From positions 1 to 22,412 of the forward strand of contig QXCR01000288.1 of assembly GCA_004380135.1 (NCBI GenBank): DNA of 22,412 bases, read 5' to 3'. Both the position numbers and the translations under genes were made by a program. The notes beneath the pieces were generated by a model that searched no databases, had not been told where the DNA came from, and saw nothing but the letters and a program-made list of their open reading frames with translations. Source of the DNA: Stemphylium vesicarium. Its lineage: Eukaryota > Ascomycota > Dothideomycetes > Pleosporales > Pleosporaceae. Shown here in pieces: positions 1 to 9,431 of the stretch (position 1 is its first letter; every line of letters begins with the position of its first letter).

Positions 1-3000
1 TCGAGCAGCAGCTGCTGCTGTCGTTGACACATTGCCACCGCCGTCTCCTGCGCCTTGCCACGCTCGCACCATGACACATAATACCGCGTATTCGGCCGCA
101 CCGTGCTCGCCCGGATGTATGTTGCGCACGGAACCAGCAAGCTTGTTGCCAGCTCGCCCTCTCTTACCGGCGGGAGCGTTGCTGTGAGCAGCACCATCGG
201 GCACGGCAGCAGCCGGAGATTCCTCAGCAGTGCCAGCTTCGGCCGCCAGTCGCTCGATGTGATGACTAGATGACACTCGTCCACCACGACTCGCCGCAGT
301 AAGCCCTTGCCGCTAAGTATGTTTGCATACCCTATAAAGTTGCCGTTGCTTATAGTGTCCCCTACCGCGTCTACGCTAACTACGATAATAGCCGCTAGGC
401 TGCTCTCGCCGTGCTTCTACTCTATGCAGTTAATGCCGCACTTCTACATCCGGTCTACTAGATCCTTAATAAGGGCTTGGTACGGCACCACAACCACCGT
501 CACCCCAGCCTTGTCCATGCAAGCCGGCACGCTGAACAGCAAGCTCTTGCCTCCACCAGTCGGCAGCACGACGACAAGCGGTGTCTGCCCATCGATTACT
601 GCGTGCAGCGCCAGCTCTTGCTCTGCCGATCGAAACCCAACGTCCTGCTGACCGAGCACCTGCTGCATTGCCTTGCGGACTGCCTTCTCTTTCTTGCCTC
701 TATCCAGCAACGCGGCTTCCCTGCCCTGACCGTCCTTATCCTCGTTATTACTATTACTATTAACGCCACTACGCCCCCGTTTCTTTACCCTCTTAATTAG
801 ATTAATACTATCTATCTAAGTTCTCTATAGCGCTACTTACTTCCTATCTAGCCCTAAGAAGTAGTACTATATTATACTAAGTAGCTAAAACGCTTTAATT
901 AAGCGCACGCTTAAATACTTAATAATATTAATTAGTACGCTATAGTTACTTACTCTAATTACTATTATTCTTATATTCTATAACTCTATTACGTCCTCTC
1001 TATCTTTATCTATCTTAACTTTATCTATCTTACTAACCTTATCTTAATAGCTCTTACTAAATTACTTATCTATAATAACTTAACTAATGCTAATAGCTAC
1101 GTGCTAGTAGTTAAGCGTGTGTAGTAGTACTTCTAGCCTCTTACTAGTCTCTCGCCTTAGCGCTCGCGTTAGTTGATTAGTCCCCCACGGGCCCTACTCG
1201 TCCGCCTATACGTAGTCGCTAAAGCTACTACTAAGCACCTATATAGTGAGATACTTACGGAACGGCTATAAGTACGCTAAGTATAGCACTATTACCTACT
1301 CTAGCCGCGGCGGTAAGAAGCGTAGCACTACCTTTAGCTTATCCCACTATAACTATGACTTATAATAGTAGATAACCGTTATTACCTACCCGTCTATAAC
1401 GAAGATGTTATGGTCCTATAGTAGCCTATTATAGTGCCGCATTATTATAATCTCTAACCCTCTACCTAGCTGTCTAGACGTTATGTACACGCAAACTATT
1501 AGTAGCATTAAGAAGTAATCTACGTAACGTAAGTAACGCTTAACCTACTTTATATTCTACTACCCTTTACTTAACTATAGTCTACGGCCCTACTCTATCT
1601 ACTTAGTCTGCGTTAGTATCTACTCTAGCTTATCCTTAAGACTATTATCGCGGTGCTATATAAAAGATATACCCTACTATTTAAATATAATATTATTAAT
1701 AAGAATGTCTAGCTTAATAGTAAACCACTCTTCTGCCCTCGCTATCTAGAATAGTTCCTTCTATAGTATCTACTCTACTTTAGAAACTATATTCTACGCT
1801 ATCTTATAGAAGTAGCTAATGTAGATCTGCTAGCTATATAAGTAAAAGATCTTCTTATCCTTTAACTAGTACGCGTTACCTAAATTGCTAGCCGCTAGCG
1901 CGACGTGCTTACTGTAAGCTAGCAAGCTAAGCGCCTCGCTTATTGGGCTGTACGAGCTGTCTAATAGATACTTCTCTCTATGCTCTAAGAAGCGCTTACG
2001 ATCCTCGTTAGTCTACTCATCGCGGCACGTAGATAGGAGCAATTTCTCCACGCTAAGCACGCGCATGTAGTAGACTACGCCTGCTAGCATATACGAGTAG
2101 TTCTTCGCCGTGCGTAAGCGGTTCGTGTCGCTGTCAATGCCTAGCATAGCAAGAAAGTGAATAAGTCCGCTGCTAAACGGCTTGTCGCCCGTTGTCGTGA
2201 AGAAGAAGGATGTGAGCAAGTTTAGCAGCACTTCGAGCTGAGCGTCGCGCTGAGCCCTGCGCTGCGCTTCGTCATCGCCGTCAGCATCGCGATTCAACAT
2301 CTCCCACAGTGTTACTATGAGCTCCTTCTACTCGACTATCTAGCAGAATAGCTCTCACGCGTCTTTTATTAAGTCCTTTTCTCTTTAGCTACTACTTAGA
2401 ACGTTTACTAGTTAGCTACTATTAGTATTAGAGAAGTTATTATTATTCTCTTTCTTTTTCTCTTCTTCTAAGCTATCCTCGTTACCCTTATTATCTTTAT
2501 CGCTGCATTTATTGCCGCCTTCCTGCGCCGCCATCCTTGCTTCTGCGTTAGCTACGAAGCGCAGAGCGTAGCAGACAAATTTGACCATGTAGCTAGCGTA
2601 GCGAGCCTGACTCTCCGGGTTCTACAATCGAGCCATGGGCCGCTAATCGATCTCCTGTCGCTTCGCGCTCCTCAGCCACCGCCTCGTCTCTCGCGCAAGC
2701 GTCAACAGCCCCTTAACGCTTCTCTCCACTAGTAGCTCCGTTAGCTTTACTGCCCGCCGTAGCTTCTCCTCGCCTTAATTAGGTAGCTAAGTCTAATGCG
2801 TAAGATATATTAGATTATAGTTAATAAAGTACTTTAGCTAGCCTATCTACTTAAACTAGCTAATTTTATCTATCTTTATAACTTTAATATCTATAACTTA
2901 CGCCTTCTCTTTTTATATATATTTTATTAGCTTTTATTCTACTAGTTACTCTTTAATAATATCTATTATCTTATAGAGGTTAAATAGTATATAATTATTA

Positions 3001-3380
3001 TTTACTATTTTAATAATAAAATATTACTAGAGCTTATTAATTTAAAAAAATATTTATACTTTAATCTTCTTATAGAGACTAACGTCTTTACTACTCTAAG
3101 CTATTTAGTATACGTTATTATAGTACTTCTATATTCTAATCTTATTTATAGTATAGAAGCCGTAGTCGCTAGTAATCCTGCATTAATAGACGTCTAACGG
3201 CTCGCCTAGCTGCTTAATCGGCGGCCCCAGCGGCGCAGGCAGCTCAACATCCTGCGGCGCGGCCATCTGCCATTGCCGGCAGTGCTCTACAATCGATTTC
3301 CTCTCTTCGCTTGCTACGCCGTGCTGGTCGCGCAGATGCACATCGACGTTCTATATGCCGGTAGCGTGCTCCTTATAGAT
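1..3380 (-). pseudogene. RIP-decayed RecQ-family helicase, telomere-linked type (truncated by window edge)
   Basis: One minus-strand reading frame can be followed in patches from about 3350 down to base 1. The N-terminal patch (about 3350-3187) reads NVDVHLRDQHG..., resembling the DUF3505 domain that precedes the helicase in this family. Middle patches (about 2780-2520 and 2300-2013) carry WLRSAKRQEID, ESQARYASYM and NRLRTAKNYSYMLAG. The motor starts near 710: Walker A in LPTGGGKS (about 560-540), motif II as DECH (near 275), and motif III as LTATLPP (near 180). Between 710 and 1 the frame is broken only by stops at 442-444 and near 417-419; the second replaces an expected Trp, fitting TGG to TAG. 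Between the patches the DNA is heavily mutated. Such helicases are known from fungal subtelomeres, where they are multi-copy. The gene is dead. The C-terminal half lies outside the window. Confidence 0.85.
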
Positions 3381-3720
3381 TAGCACCTAATAGCGCTTAA
3401 GATAGTAGAAGCGGTCTTATATATTATTAATAGTTATCTTACTTATACATAGTTACTTACAGTGCTATATTATAGTTAATATTATAAATAGCTATATATT
3501 CTAGTAGAACTCTATACTTAATAAGTAAACTTTAAGAAATTTTAAAATAACTTTAAGTACTCTCTAAAATAAGCTTAATTTAACTATATAGCTCTAATAT
3601 TATACTTATTTTAGTAATAATTAGAGAGGTTAAAGATATAATATTTACCTCTTATAATAGGCCTAATTTAGTTGCGTAACCCTAATACTATACCCGTTTA
3701 GACGATAATCGGGCCCAAGC
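781..3720. repeat. RIP-mutated AT-rich tract with less-mutated islands
   Basis: This tract overlaps the helicase pseudogene. The 100 bases from 801 contain no CA and no TG that I can find but more than 20 TA, while CG is still present. That is the classical RIP signature (CpA to TpA on both strands). The same pattern holds at about 840-1900, 2340-2500, 2780-3170 and 3420-3700. Islands at about 2010-2330, 2515-2780 and 3180-3370 keep normal CA/TG and open reading frame. No RNA gene or intact ORF was seen here. Confidence 0.85.
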
Positions 3721-4125
3721 ATGCGCGTCCTATTGGTTAGGCGTCCAAAGTTTGTTTGATTTGCTTAATAACAAGTCTAGCTGTCTCAAAGTGGGAGCTG
3801 AATTATCCGCGACTAATCGAAATTGAAAAGGTGTACGAGAAACAATGGATGTTATTAGTCTACATGATGTTCGGAATCCCGCTCATGGTGTGGATGGGCT
3901 TCTATGTCACCTGGCCAGATCCGAAGGCGCTGTGTGTCTGCCTGCAGTCAACATGACGTCCATCTCAGCCTGTCAACGACAAACACATACATCTGTGGCA
4001 AATCTGCTCGTGAGTGATAATCCTCAATATAAATTTAAGTCATTCAAGCGTAACGGGAGTGTATCTGCAACAGAGCGATGAATTGCAAACGGCTTTTGTT
4101 CACTCCTGTCTACCGATCATCATAA
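3721..4125. other. Junction between RIP tract and gene cluster; no convincing gene
   Basis: Normal base composition resumes at about 3700-3720. Short open frames exist (3756-3956 and 3845-4081, plus), but neither has a recognisable domain. Most of 3875-4014 is explained as one copy of a diverged direct repeat whose other copy follows the MFS transporter gene. I see no complete gene. Confidence 0.5.
3875..4014 (+). repeat. Left copy of diverged direct repeat bracketing the cluster
   Basis: Hand alignment with 18810-18948 gives about 101 identical positions of 141 with a single one-base gap, in the same orientation. Shared blocks include GTCACCT/GCCAG, CGCTGT, ACAAACACATACAT and CTCGTG. The right copy begins 47 bases after the MFS stop codon, so this left copy could be the remnant of 3' flanking DNA of a lost duplicate. 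It could also be an old dispersed repeat. Confidence 0.7.
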
Positions 4126-5788
4126 CTATGTCGATAGCTTCAAGTCTTGACTATCGACCCAATTACCATGTAAGCCGGCTCTCAATCGGATAGGCAAATC
4201 AATGATTGCCTGCGCTTTCCCGAAGTTTCTGGTGTCTACGATATGGAGTTCGCTAGCCATGGTGGCGGCGTTATTGACAAGAGCAATGACCCACCCGTCA
4301 CCCTCTGCAGTAGTCGAGCCTTTCCTTGCGACAAATACGGGTTCCTGAACAAAATGTGTAGGCCCAGGGAAGTACTTTTCAATCGCCATGGTTTGGTAAT
4401 TCAGGTGGCCCAAGGAGTTGTAAGGAGGATAACCGCCTCCCATCTTCGGCATTGTGTTGGGAAAGTCAGTGCCGAGCGTCGGATCCATGACGTCGAAAAA
4501 GGCATGCGAGTGCTTCCTCCCCGCGAATCTGTCGTCCACGCGTGGAAATTCGCAATCGACGCCACTGATGATTTCGTGCTGTGGAAGATCTAAATCTTCT
4601 GAACGAGGATCGAAAGTGAAACGAACGAGCTGCGCCGCAATCTGCTCGGGATTAGGTGCGTTGCCTTGAGCATCTGGCCACCAGAAGAAAACGTTTTTGT
4701 CTGTGAGAGGCAGATCGAAGACAACATTTCCAGAATCATCCTCGTAAGCGTTGACTGTGTGTCCGGGGAACGCGTTCGGTGCGCGAAACCACTTGACATT
4801 GGTTCCGGATGCACCACGGCGAGGTAAGACTCCAAGGTAGAATGGGATATCCGGATTCCACTGCCAGTGTTCGCCGCCCTGCTTCATCCGCTCAAGGTCG
4901 CATGTCTGTGGGATGATTGGGAATAAAACCTAATGAAGTCAGATGATACTAGTCCTACAGCAGAGCAATCTCCATACCCAGTTTTCTGTAATAGCGAAGT
5001 CATGTATCATAGCAACGACAGGCGAGACAAGCCATACAGTCTCAGTGAAGGTACCTGTAGAATCAATGGAAAAGTAGCAGATATCTGGCGTGCCATCGCC
5101 TTTCGCTTCATATCCAAACCCCAACAGCTCATTTCCGTCCAGTTTCGGATGAGCCGTAAAAGTCAAAGAAGGTAGTTGGCCATTAAAGTCTTCCAACCGA
5201 AGTGTTTCCAGGGTTTCCGGATCTAGAGCATAAGGATGGGAGTCTTCTTTGCATGCAAGAAGCTGTCCATTAAAATAGAACACGTTGGTATTTGCGGTGC
5301 TGCGCACTTTGAAGTCAACAGCATCAGTGAATTTGTTGCGATATTTGCCTGCAAACGGTGGTCAGCACAAGTTGCATCATGCGATCGGGACGTAGCGCAC
5401 CAATCAAGGCTCTCTTCGCCTCTCGCTCTCGTACGAATTTCTCTGTCCGGACATATCTTTGTTTGAAGTGGCAACTGCCATCTTTGATTCTGAAAGCGCT
5501 GATATTGCCGTCGCCATTGAACCACTGTTTTCTGGGCGTTAGTGGTTTGCCAGTCACTTCGGCGAGTTCACGGAAGTTTTGACATACCGGATCGTTCTCG
5601 ATAAAGGGAGGCAACTGTGGGTCTGGCATGACTCTGTAGAAAGTGCCGTCGATCTCTGGAGGTATCTCACCACGGACTGACAAGTTCTGAACTTCCCCTT
5701 CGAAGCGACATGGACTCATGAACCCCGAATACAAAGGCGTTAGGGGGAAAGCGCGTTTTGGCTGCATTGCAATCGCGTGGCCAGCCAT
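4126..5788 (-). CDS. Stilbene/carotenoid-type alkene-cleaving dioxygenase (RPE65/CCO superfamily)
   Basis: An Fe(II) enzyme expected to split the central C=C of a hydroxystilbene into two benzaldehydes. Exons 5788-5588, 5524-5401, 5348-4978 and 4929-4126 join into 499 residues; the introns (63, 52 and 48 bp) have GT..AG ends. Intron 1 is a multiple of three and stop-free, so a naive ORF reads through it; splicing restores ENDP-WFNGDG. Four iron-ligand histidines are visible: H175 (TAHPK), H224 (IHDFA), H289 (FPGHT) and H486 (LHGNW). Their spacing (49, 65, 197) is close to that of Neurospora CAO-1. Y111 and K142 fall where CAO-1 and lignostilbene dioxygenases carry the Tyr/Lys pair that binds the substrate's 4'-hydroxyl (residue numbers from memory). 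This favours a stilbene over a carotenoid. No signal peptide is seen, so it is probably cytosolic. It is transcribed in the same direction as the aldehyde dehydrogenase upstream. The gene is intact. Confidence 0.93.
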
Positions 5789-6357
5789 GTTGAAAAGTTA
5801 TCGTGCTCAACTCAAAGCTACGTTCTTGTGACAGTCACATATAGTCTATTTGAAGCGCGTATCTGGTCGCCAAAAGAGACGCGTAGAAGACGTCGTACAT
5901 CGCCGCGAAGACCCCGCATTGTACAAAGATGCCGCTCAACAATGCCAGCGAAGACGGGGCGGGGTGAAAGGCCCGACAGGAACATGGGTCTTAACTCCCC
6001 GGGTGGGCCCCACTCTGCCGAATTGTGCCGCGCTAACGCACCATGAGGTAAATCAGCTGTGAGCGCAACGGACGCAGACCGAACTTGACTTTGGAATCAT
6101 GAGGACGAAGAGGTATGCAAATCAAGGGTATGTGTGGTGCAGACTGGCTGAGAGGTGGGTTCACGAGATGCTATAAGTCAAACAGCGTCTGGTGTCTACG
6201 GGTGCCCAGGTAGTCTAACGTTTGCCCGTCATGTGCATGTGTCATCGGGATCAGAGTCGGAACTGAAATCAAATTTGCGAACTCAGCATGCTTACTCCCT
6301 CGCATTCCTGTTGCAATTATTTTGAATCTATCTTATTCAAGTCCAGTGTCCATCCAA
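5789..6357. promoter_or_regulatory. Upstream region of the stilbene dioxygenase (569 bp, no gene)
   Basis: Lies between the dioxygenase start codon and the end of the aldehyde dehydrogenase pseudogene. It contains a perfect inverted repeat, TGTGAC-A-GTCACA, at 5827-5839. It also holds four matches to the CreA/CRE-1 carbon-repressor consensus SYGGRG or its complement: CCCCGC 5912-5917, GCGGGG 5959-5964, CCCCGG 5997-6002 and CCCCAC 6008-6013. Repression by glucose would fit a catabolic gene, but such short motifs also occur by chance. Small open frames here (5777-6062, plus) have no recognisable product. Confidence 0.4.
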
Positions 6358-7949
6358 TCACGGATGCAAGATAACGGTCTTCATCTGCAAAAACTCGTCA
6401 AATCAAAATGTTGAACCGAACCTGCCCCATCCACTGTCCTTCCTTCCTCCGTGCGGCAGAGACACTTCATCGTGTACAGTGCTCGAGTTCACATGTACTG
6501 CACCCGTATGCAGCGTTTTTGCGAGCTTCAAAGCGCGCATGTGATTGCGACTGAAGATAGCGCCTGAGAGACCATAGGAAGATTCGTTCGCCAGGCTGAC
6601 AGCCTCTTCTTCGTCGTCGAAAGCTCGAAGACCTAGCAGTGGACCAAACGACTCCTGGCTCCAGAAATCCATTGTCGAAGTGATGCCATCGATGATGGTG
6701 GGTGAGGCGTCAGACGCACTCTCTACTGTCTTCGTGGCAGCTCCACGATCTTTCGCGTTCGCCACGAGCGTATCTATCCTCGACACGCTCTTAGCATTAA
6801 TCAAGGTGGTTACCTGCTGCGCTCCGTTCGGCAGCTGCTGATGTAGGAGTTCCCGGAATCGTTGCTCCACCAACCGGGCTACGAGCACTATATCGGTGGA
6901 CATGCAGATCTGACCCGACTATTGTTCAAGATGATTAAGATTCGTATTTCGCTCGATAATATGGTCAACATACGTTAAGCATTGCTCCGGCAAGCACTTA
7001 ATGCGCTGCGTTGGCGAGATCGGCATCCTCCAACACAATGGCGAAATTCTTGCCTCCGAGCTCCATCGTCACAGGTTTGAGATAAAACGCCGCACGCTGA
7101 GCAACGTGACGACCTATCGCGGTCGAAACCGTGAAGTTGCACTTCCGTACTGCTTTGTTTGAGATCATAGCCTCGAAGCAGGTGGATGCATTTTCCGGAC
7201 TGTGTTGAATGAAGTTAAGCACTCCCGGAGGGAAGCCTGCTTGTTGGAACAGCTTCGTGATCAAACGATGCGTTCGAGGGCACATTTCGGAGTTCTTTAC
7301 TACGTTAGCAGTCATTCCCGACTAAAGTTTTGACGAAAGCCGCTGTATCTCGCCTTAAGCACGGCCGTGTTTCCTGCGGCAACAGCTGCGGCGACTGCGC
7401 GAAGTCCCAAGATCAGTGGCGCGTTCCATGGCGCGATGGCAAGAATCACGCCATAAGGTTCTTTGAAAACGATCGCTTGCGCATCTGGCGCCCCTGAGAT
7501 AGGTGCTATGCCAGCAAGCACTCCGGAGGTCACTGTGGCAGCAATGTCTTCTGCGATGGCGATGGAGTCTAAGACGTTTATCTCTGCCCATAGGGCTGAG
7601 CATGAGATTTCTTGCTGTATTAGTGTCTGGATATGTTCGCTCTCATCACGCATAAGCTATCGAGATGTCAGCTCGGATTTCAAGAGAGCTTATGTATCCG
7701 TACCTGTGCGAGTCGATTGAAGAGTCTACGACGCTCAGATGGCTTCGAGTTGCTCCAAGTAGTGAAAGCAGCGGCGCACGACTCCACGGCTTGCGTACAC
7801 AGGGCCTCCGTGGCGCCTACTGCATACACGTTTCTATTGGCCTTGTAGTCTGAATTTGGTCCAAATATTAGATCTGGGCTTTCGGAAGATCCATCTAAAG
7901 GGGCGAAGTCAACGCCATAAATAATTAGGGGAACGACTATAGAAGTCAT
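6358..7949 (-). pseudogene. Aldehyde dehydrogenase (NAD(P)-dependent), inactivated by two in-frame stops
   Basis: The ancestral enzyme would oxidise benzaldehydes from stilbene cleavage to benzoates. Exons 7949-7704, 7656-7354, 7294-6974 and 6918-6358 would encode 476 residues, the usual family length. Recognisable parts are APWNAPL, AGNTAVLK, MELGGKNF, the catalytic Cys295 in SGQICMS, and the C-terminal SGWGRFG. Damage: codon 282 is TAA (7000-6998) within an otherwise conserved stretch (ANAAH, stop, VLAGAMLN). Codon 462 is TGA (6405-6403), followed in frame by FDEFLQMKTV and a natural TGA at 6360-6358. The NAD-site FTGSTAIG-type motif reads FTVSTAIG. The second intron (7353-7295, 59 bp) has no GT donor and needs GC (GCGAGA). 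The first stop precedes Cys295, so no active enzyme can be made without readthrough. It shares a 267-bp divergent promoter with the FAH gene. Confidence 0.88.
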
Positions 7950-8216
7950 GTTTGTATTTGCATTTACTTAATAACTAAAATTATCTATACTTCACATCCT
8001 TTATAAATCTACTATCCTCGAGTTTAGTTTCCCCGTACAAATAGTCCATCGGAAAGTCATCCACAACTTCAGACCCGCGGTAACTTGTGCCGGGCCGGCA
8101 TCCGACACATCCGGGAACATGTTCCGATGAGGTATCGCAGAGCGTTCCAAGAAACCATAAAGTCATGATATGTCACGGGTTATATTCGAGTGCATCTTTT
8201 CAAACACAGAATCACA
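7950..8216. promoter_or_regulatory. Divergent promoter, aldehyde dehydrogenase / FAH, with two palindromes
   Basis: A 267-bp region between two start codons pointing away from each other. It contains an inverted repeat TGCCGG-G-CCGGCA (8088-8100), whose core is CGG-N1-CCG, and a perfect palindrome GGAACATGTTCC (8114-8125). CGG/CCG inverted half-sites are the usual targets of Zn2Cys6 dimers such as the one encoded in this cluster. That this regulator binds here is inference only. Confidence 0.4.
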
Positions 8217-9160
8217 ATGCGGGTTGCGTGGTCCAGGCTAATTCGCTTCGTCGCCACCGACAGCCGCATCCTTCGCGGCGAGCCCATCCTCCCAACTCCA
8301 GATTTCGATCTCGGGAAAACAACCGCGGAAACCAAGCTACAAGCCAAAGTCATTGTTGGAGACAACATCTATGATGATACGGGTGAAACAAAGGTTTCTG
8401 ACGAGGTTGTCACGGTCAAGAAATTACTTGGACCTTTGACACGAGATGATGTGGATATTTTGCGTTGCGTAGGCCTCAATTATGCCAGACATAGTATGGG
8501 ATACGGATAATCTCTAGGGGTTGAACTTTTACTAATGGATCCCAAGTCAAAGAGGCCCGTCGAACTCCCCCGCCATATCCTTTTATCTTCTTCAAGCCCA
8601 CCACCTGTCTTCACGACCACGACGAGGACGTCGTCATCCCCAAGATTGCTCAAGATGATCAAGCGGATTACGAAGGCGAGCTCGTGTTAGTCATTGGGAA
8701 AGACGCCAAAGACGTACCGCTTGGAGACGCACTAGACTTCGTCGCTGCATACACAGGTGGCAACGATGTGTCCGCGAGAAAATTGCAGCGCGACCCGAAA
8801 CTGGCAGGGGGGATTCCGCAATGGGGGTTTTCCAAAGGATTTGATACGTTTGCGCCGATAGGCCCTGCGCTGGTTGCATCGGAACTGGTTGGTGATCCGA
8901 AGAAGCTGCTGCTTCAAACGATTGTGGATGGTGAGGTGAGGCAGAACGAGTACGTGGATGACTTGTTGTTCGATTGCGCTTATCTGGTACATTATCTGTC
9001 CCAAGGGACAACGTTGCGTAGGGGATCGGTCATCATGACGGGAACGCCGGGTGGAGTTGGGGCTGGATTGAATCCGCCGAAGTATCTCGTTCCGGAGACG
9101 ATCATGGAAGTGTCGATAAGTAAGATTGGCACACTGCGGAATGGTGTCAAATTTGTATAG
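8217..9160 (+). CDS. Fumarylacetoacetate hydrolase (FAH) family, candidate fumarylpyruvate/maleylpyruvate hydrolase
   Basis: Exons 8217-8493 and 8547-9160 join into 296 residues. The 53-bp intron (GTATGG..AAG, branch ACTAAT) is phase 1 and restores GLNYARH-IKEA. The single FAH domain shows the metal ligands E135 and E137 (DYEGEL) and D166 (GNDVS), then the loop motif GTPGGVGAG near the C-terminus. ATG at 8217 (MRVAWSRLIRF) is chosen because the family homology starts there; an upstream in-frame ATG at 8190 would add nine residues. In the gentisate route this family cleaves the ring-fission product, fumarylpyruvate or maleylpyruvate, to pyruvate plus fumarate or maleate. The neighbouring gentisate dioxygenase supports that over tyrosine catabolism. 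It is convergent with the gentisate dioxygenase, with 271 bp between. Cytosolic, intact. Confidence 0.9.
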
Positions 9161-9431
9161 AGGCATCAAACAGTAAATGAAGTCATGTTTGCTCGATCAC
9201 GTTCATCTTCATGACGAGCACGCATCAGGAAGTCCCTGTCCTGTGGCGCATGGCTTTACTGAGGAACACCGTGGATTGTTTCCGTTCTGTGCGGGAATGA
9301 CTAAAACCTCGATCCAATCGCACGCCGCAGGAGATGAGCAGAGAGCTTTTCCGATGTACATGCTATTCGTGAAGTATGGTTTCGATTGTAAACCTGTCAA
9401 GAAGATAGGAGATGTCATTCAATAAAACTGA

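Noticed and set aside
307..800. Plus-strand ORFs in the helicase region
   Set aside because: They are antisense shadows of the minus-strand RecQ motor, which carries the conserved helicase motifs.
3676..3690. AACCCTAA as a telomeric repeat
   Set aside because: A single copy only; no array, so not evidence of a telomere by itself.
3756..4081. Small plus-strand ORFs at the left edge as genes
   Set aside because: No recognisable domain, overlapping frames, and most of the interval is one copy of the diverged repeat that is non-coding on the right side.
5525..5587. Extra 21 residues in the stilbene dioxygenase after ENDP
   Set aside because: The segment begins GTATGT, ends CAG, has a CTAAC branch site and interrupts a conserved block. 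It is a stop-free intron of 63 bp.
8691..9169. Long minus-strand ORFs opposite the FAH gene
   Set aside because: Antisense shadows; the plus strand shows the conserved FAH motifs and a proper splice.
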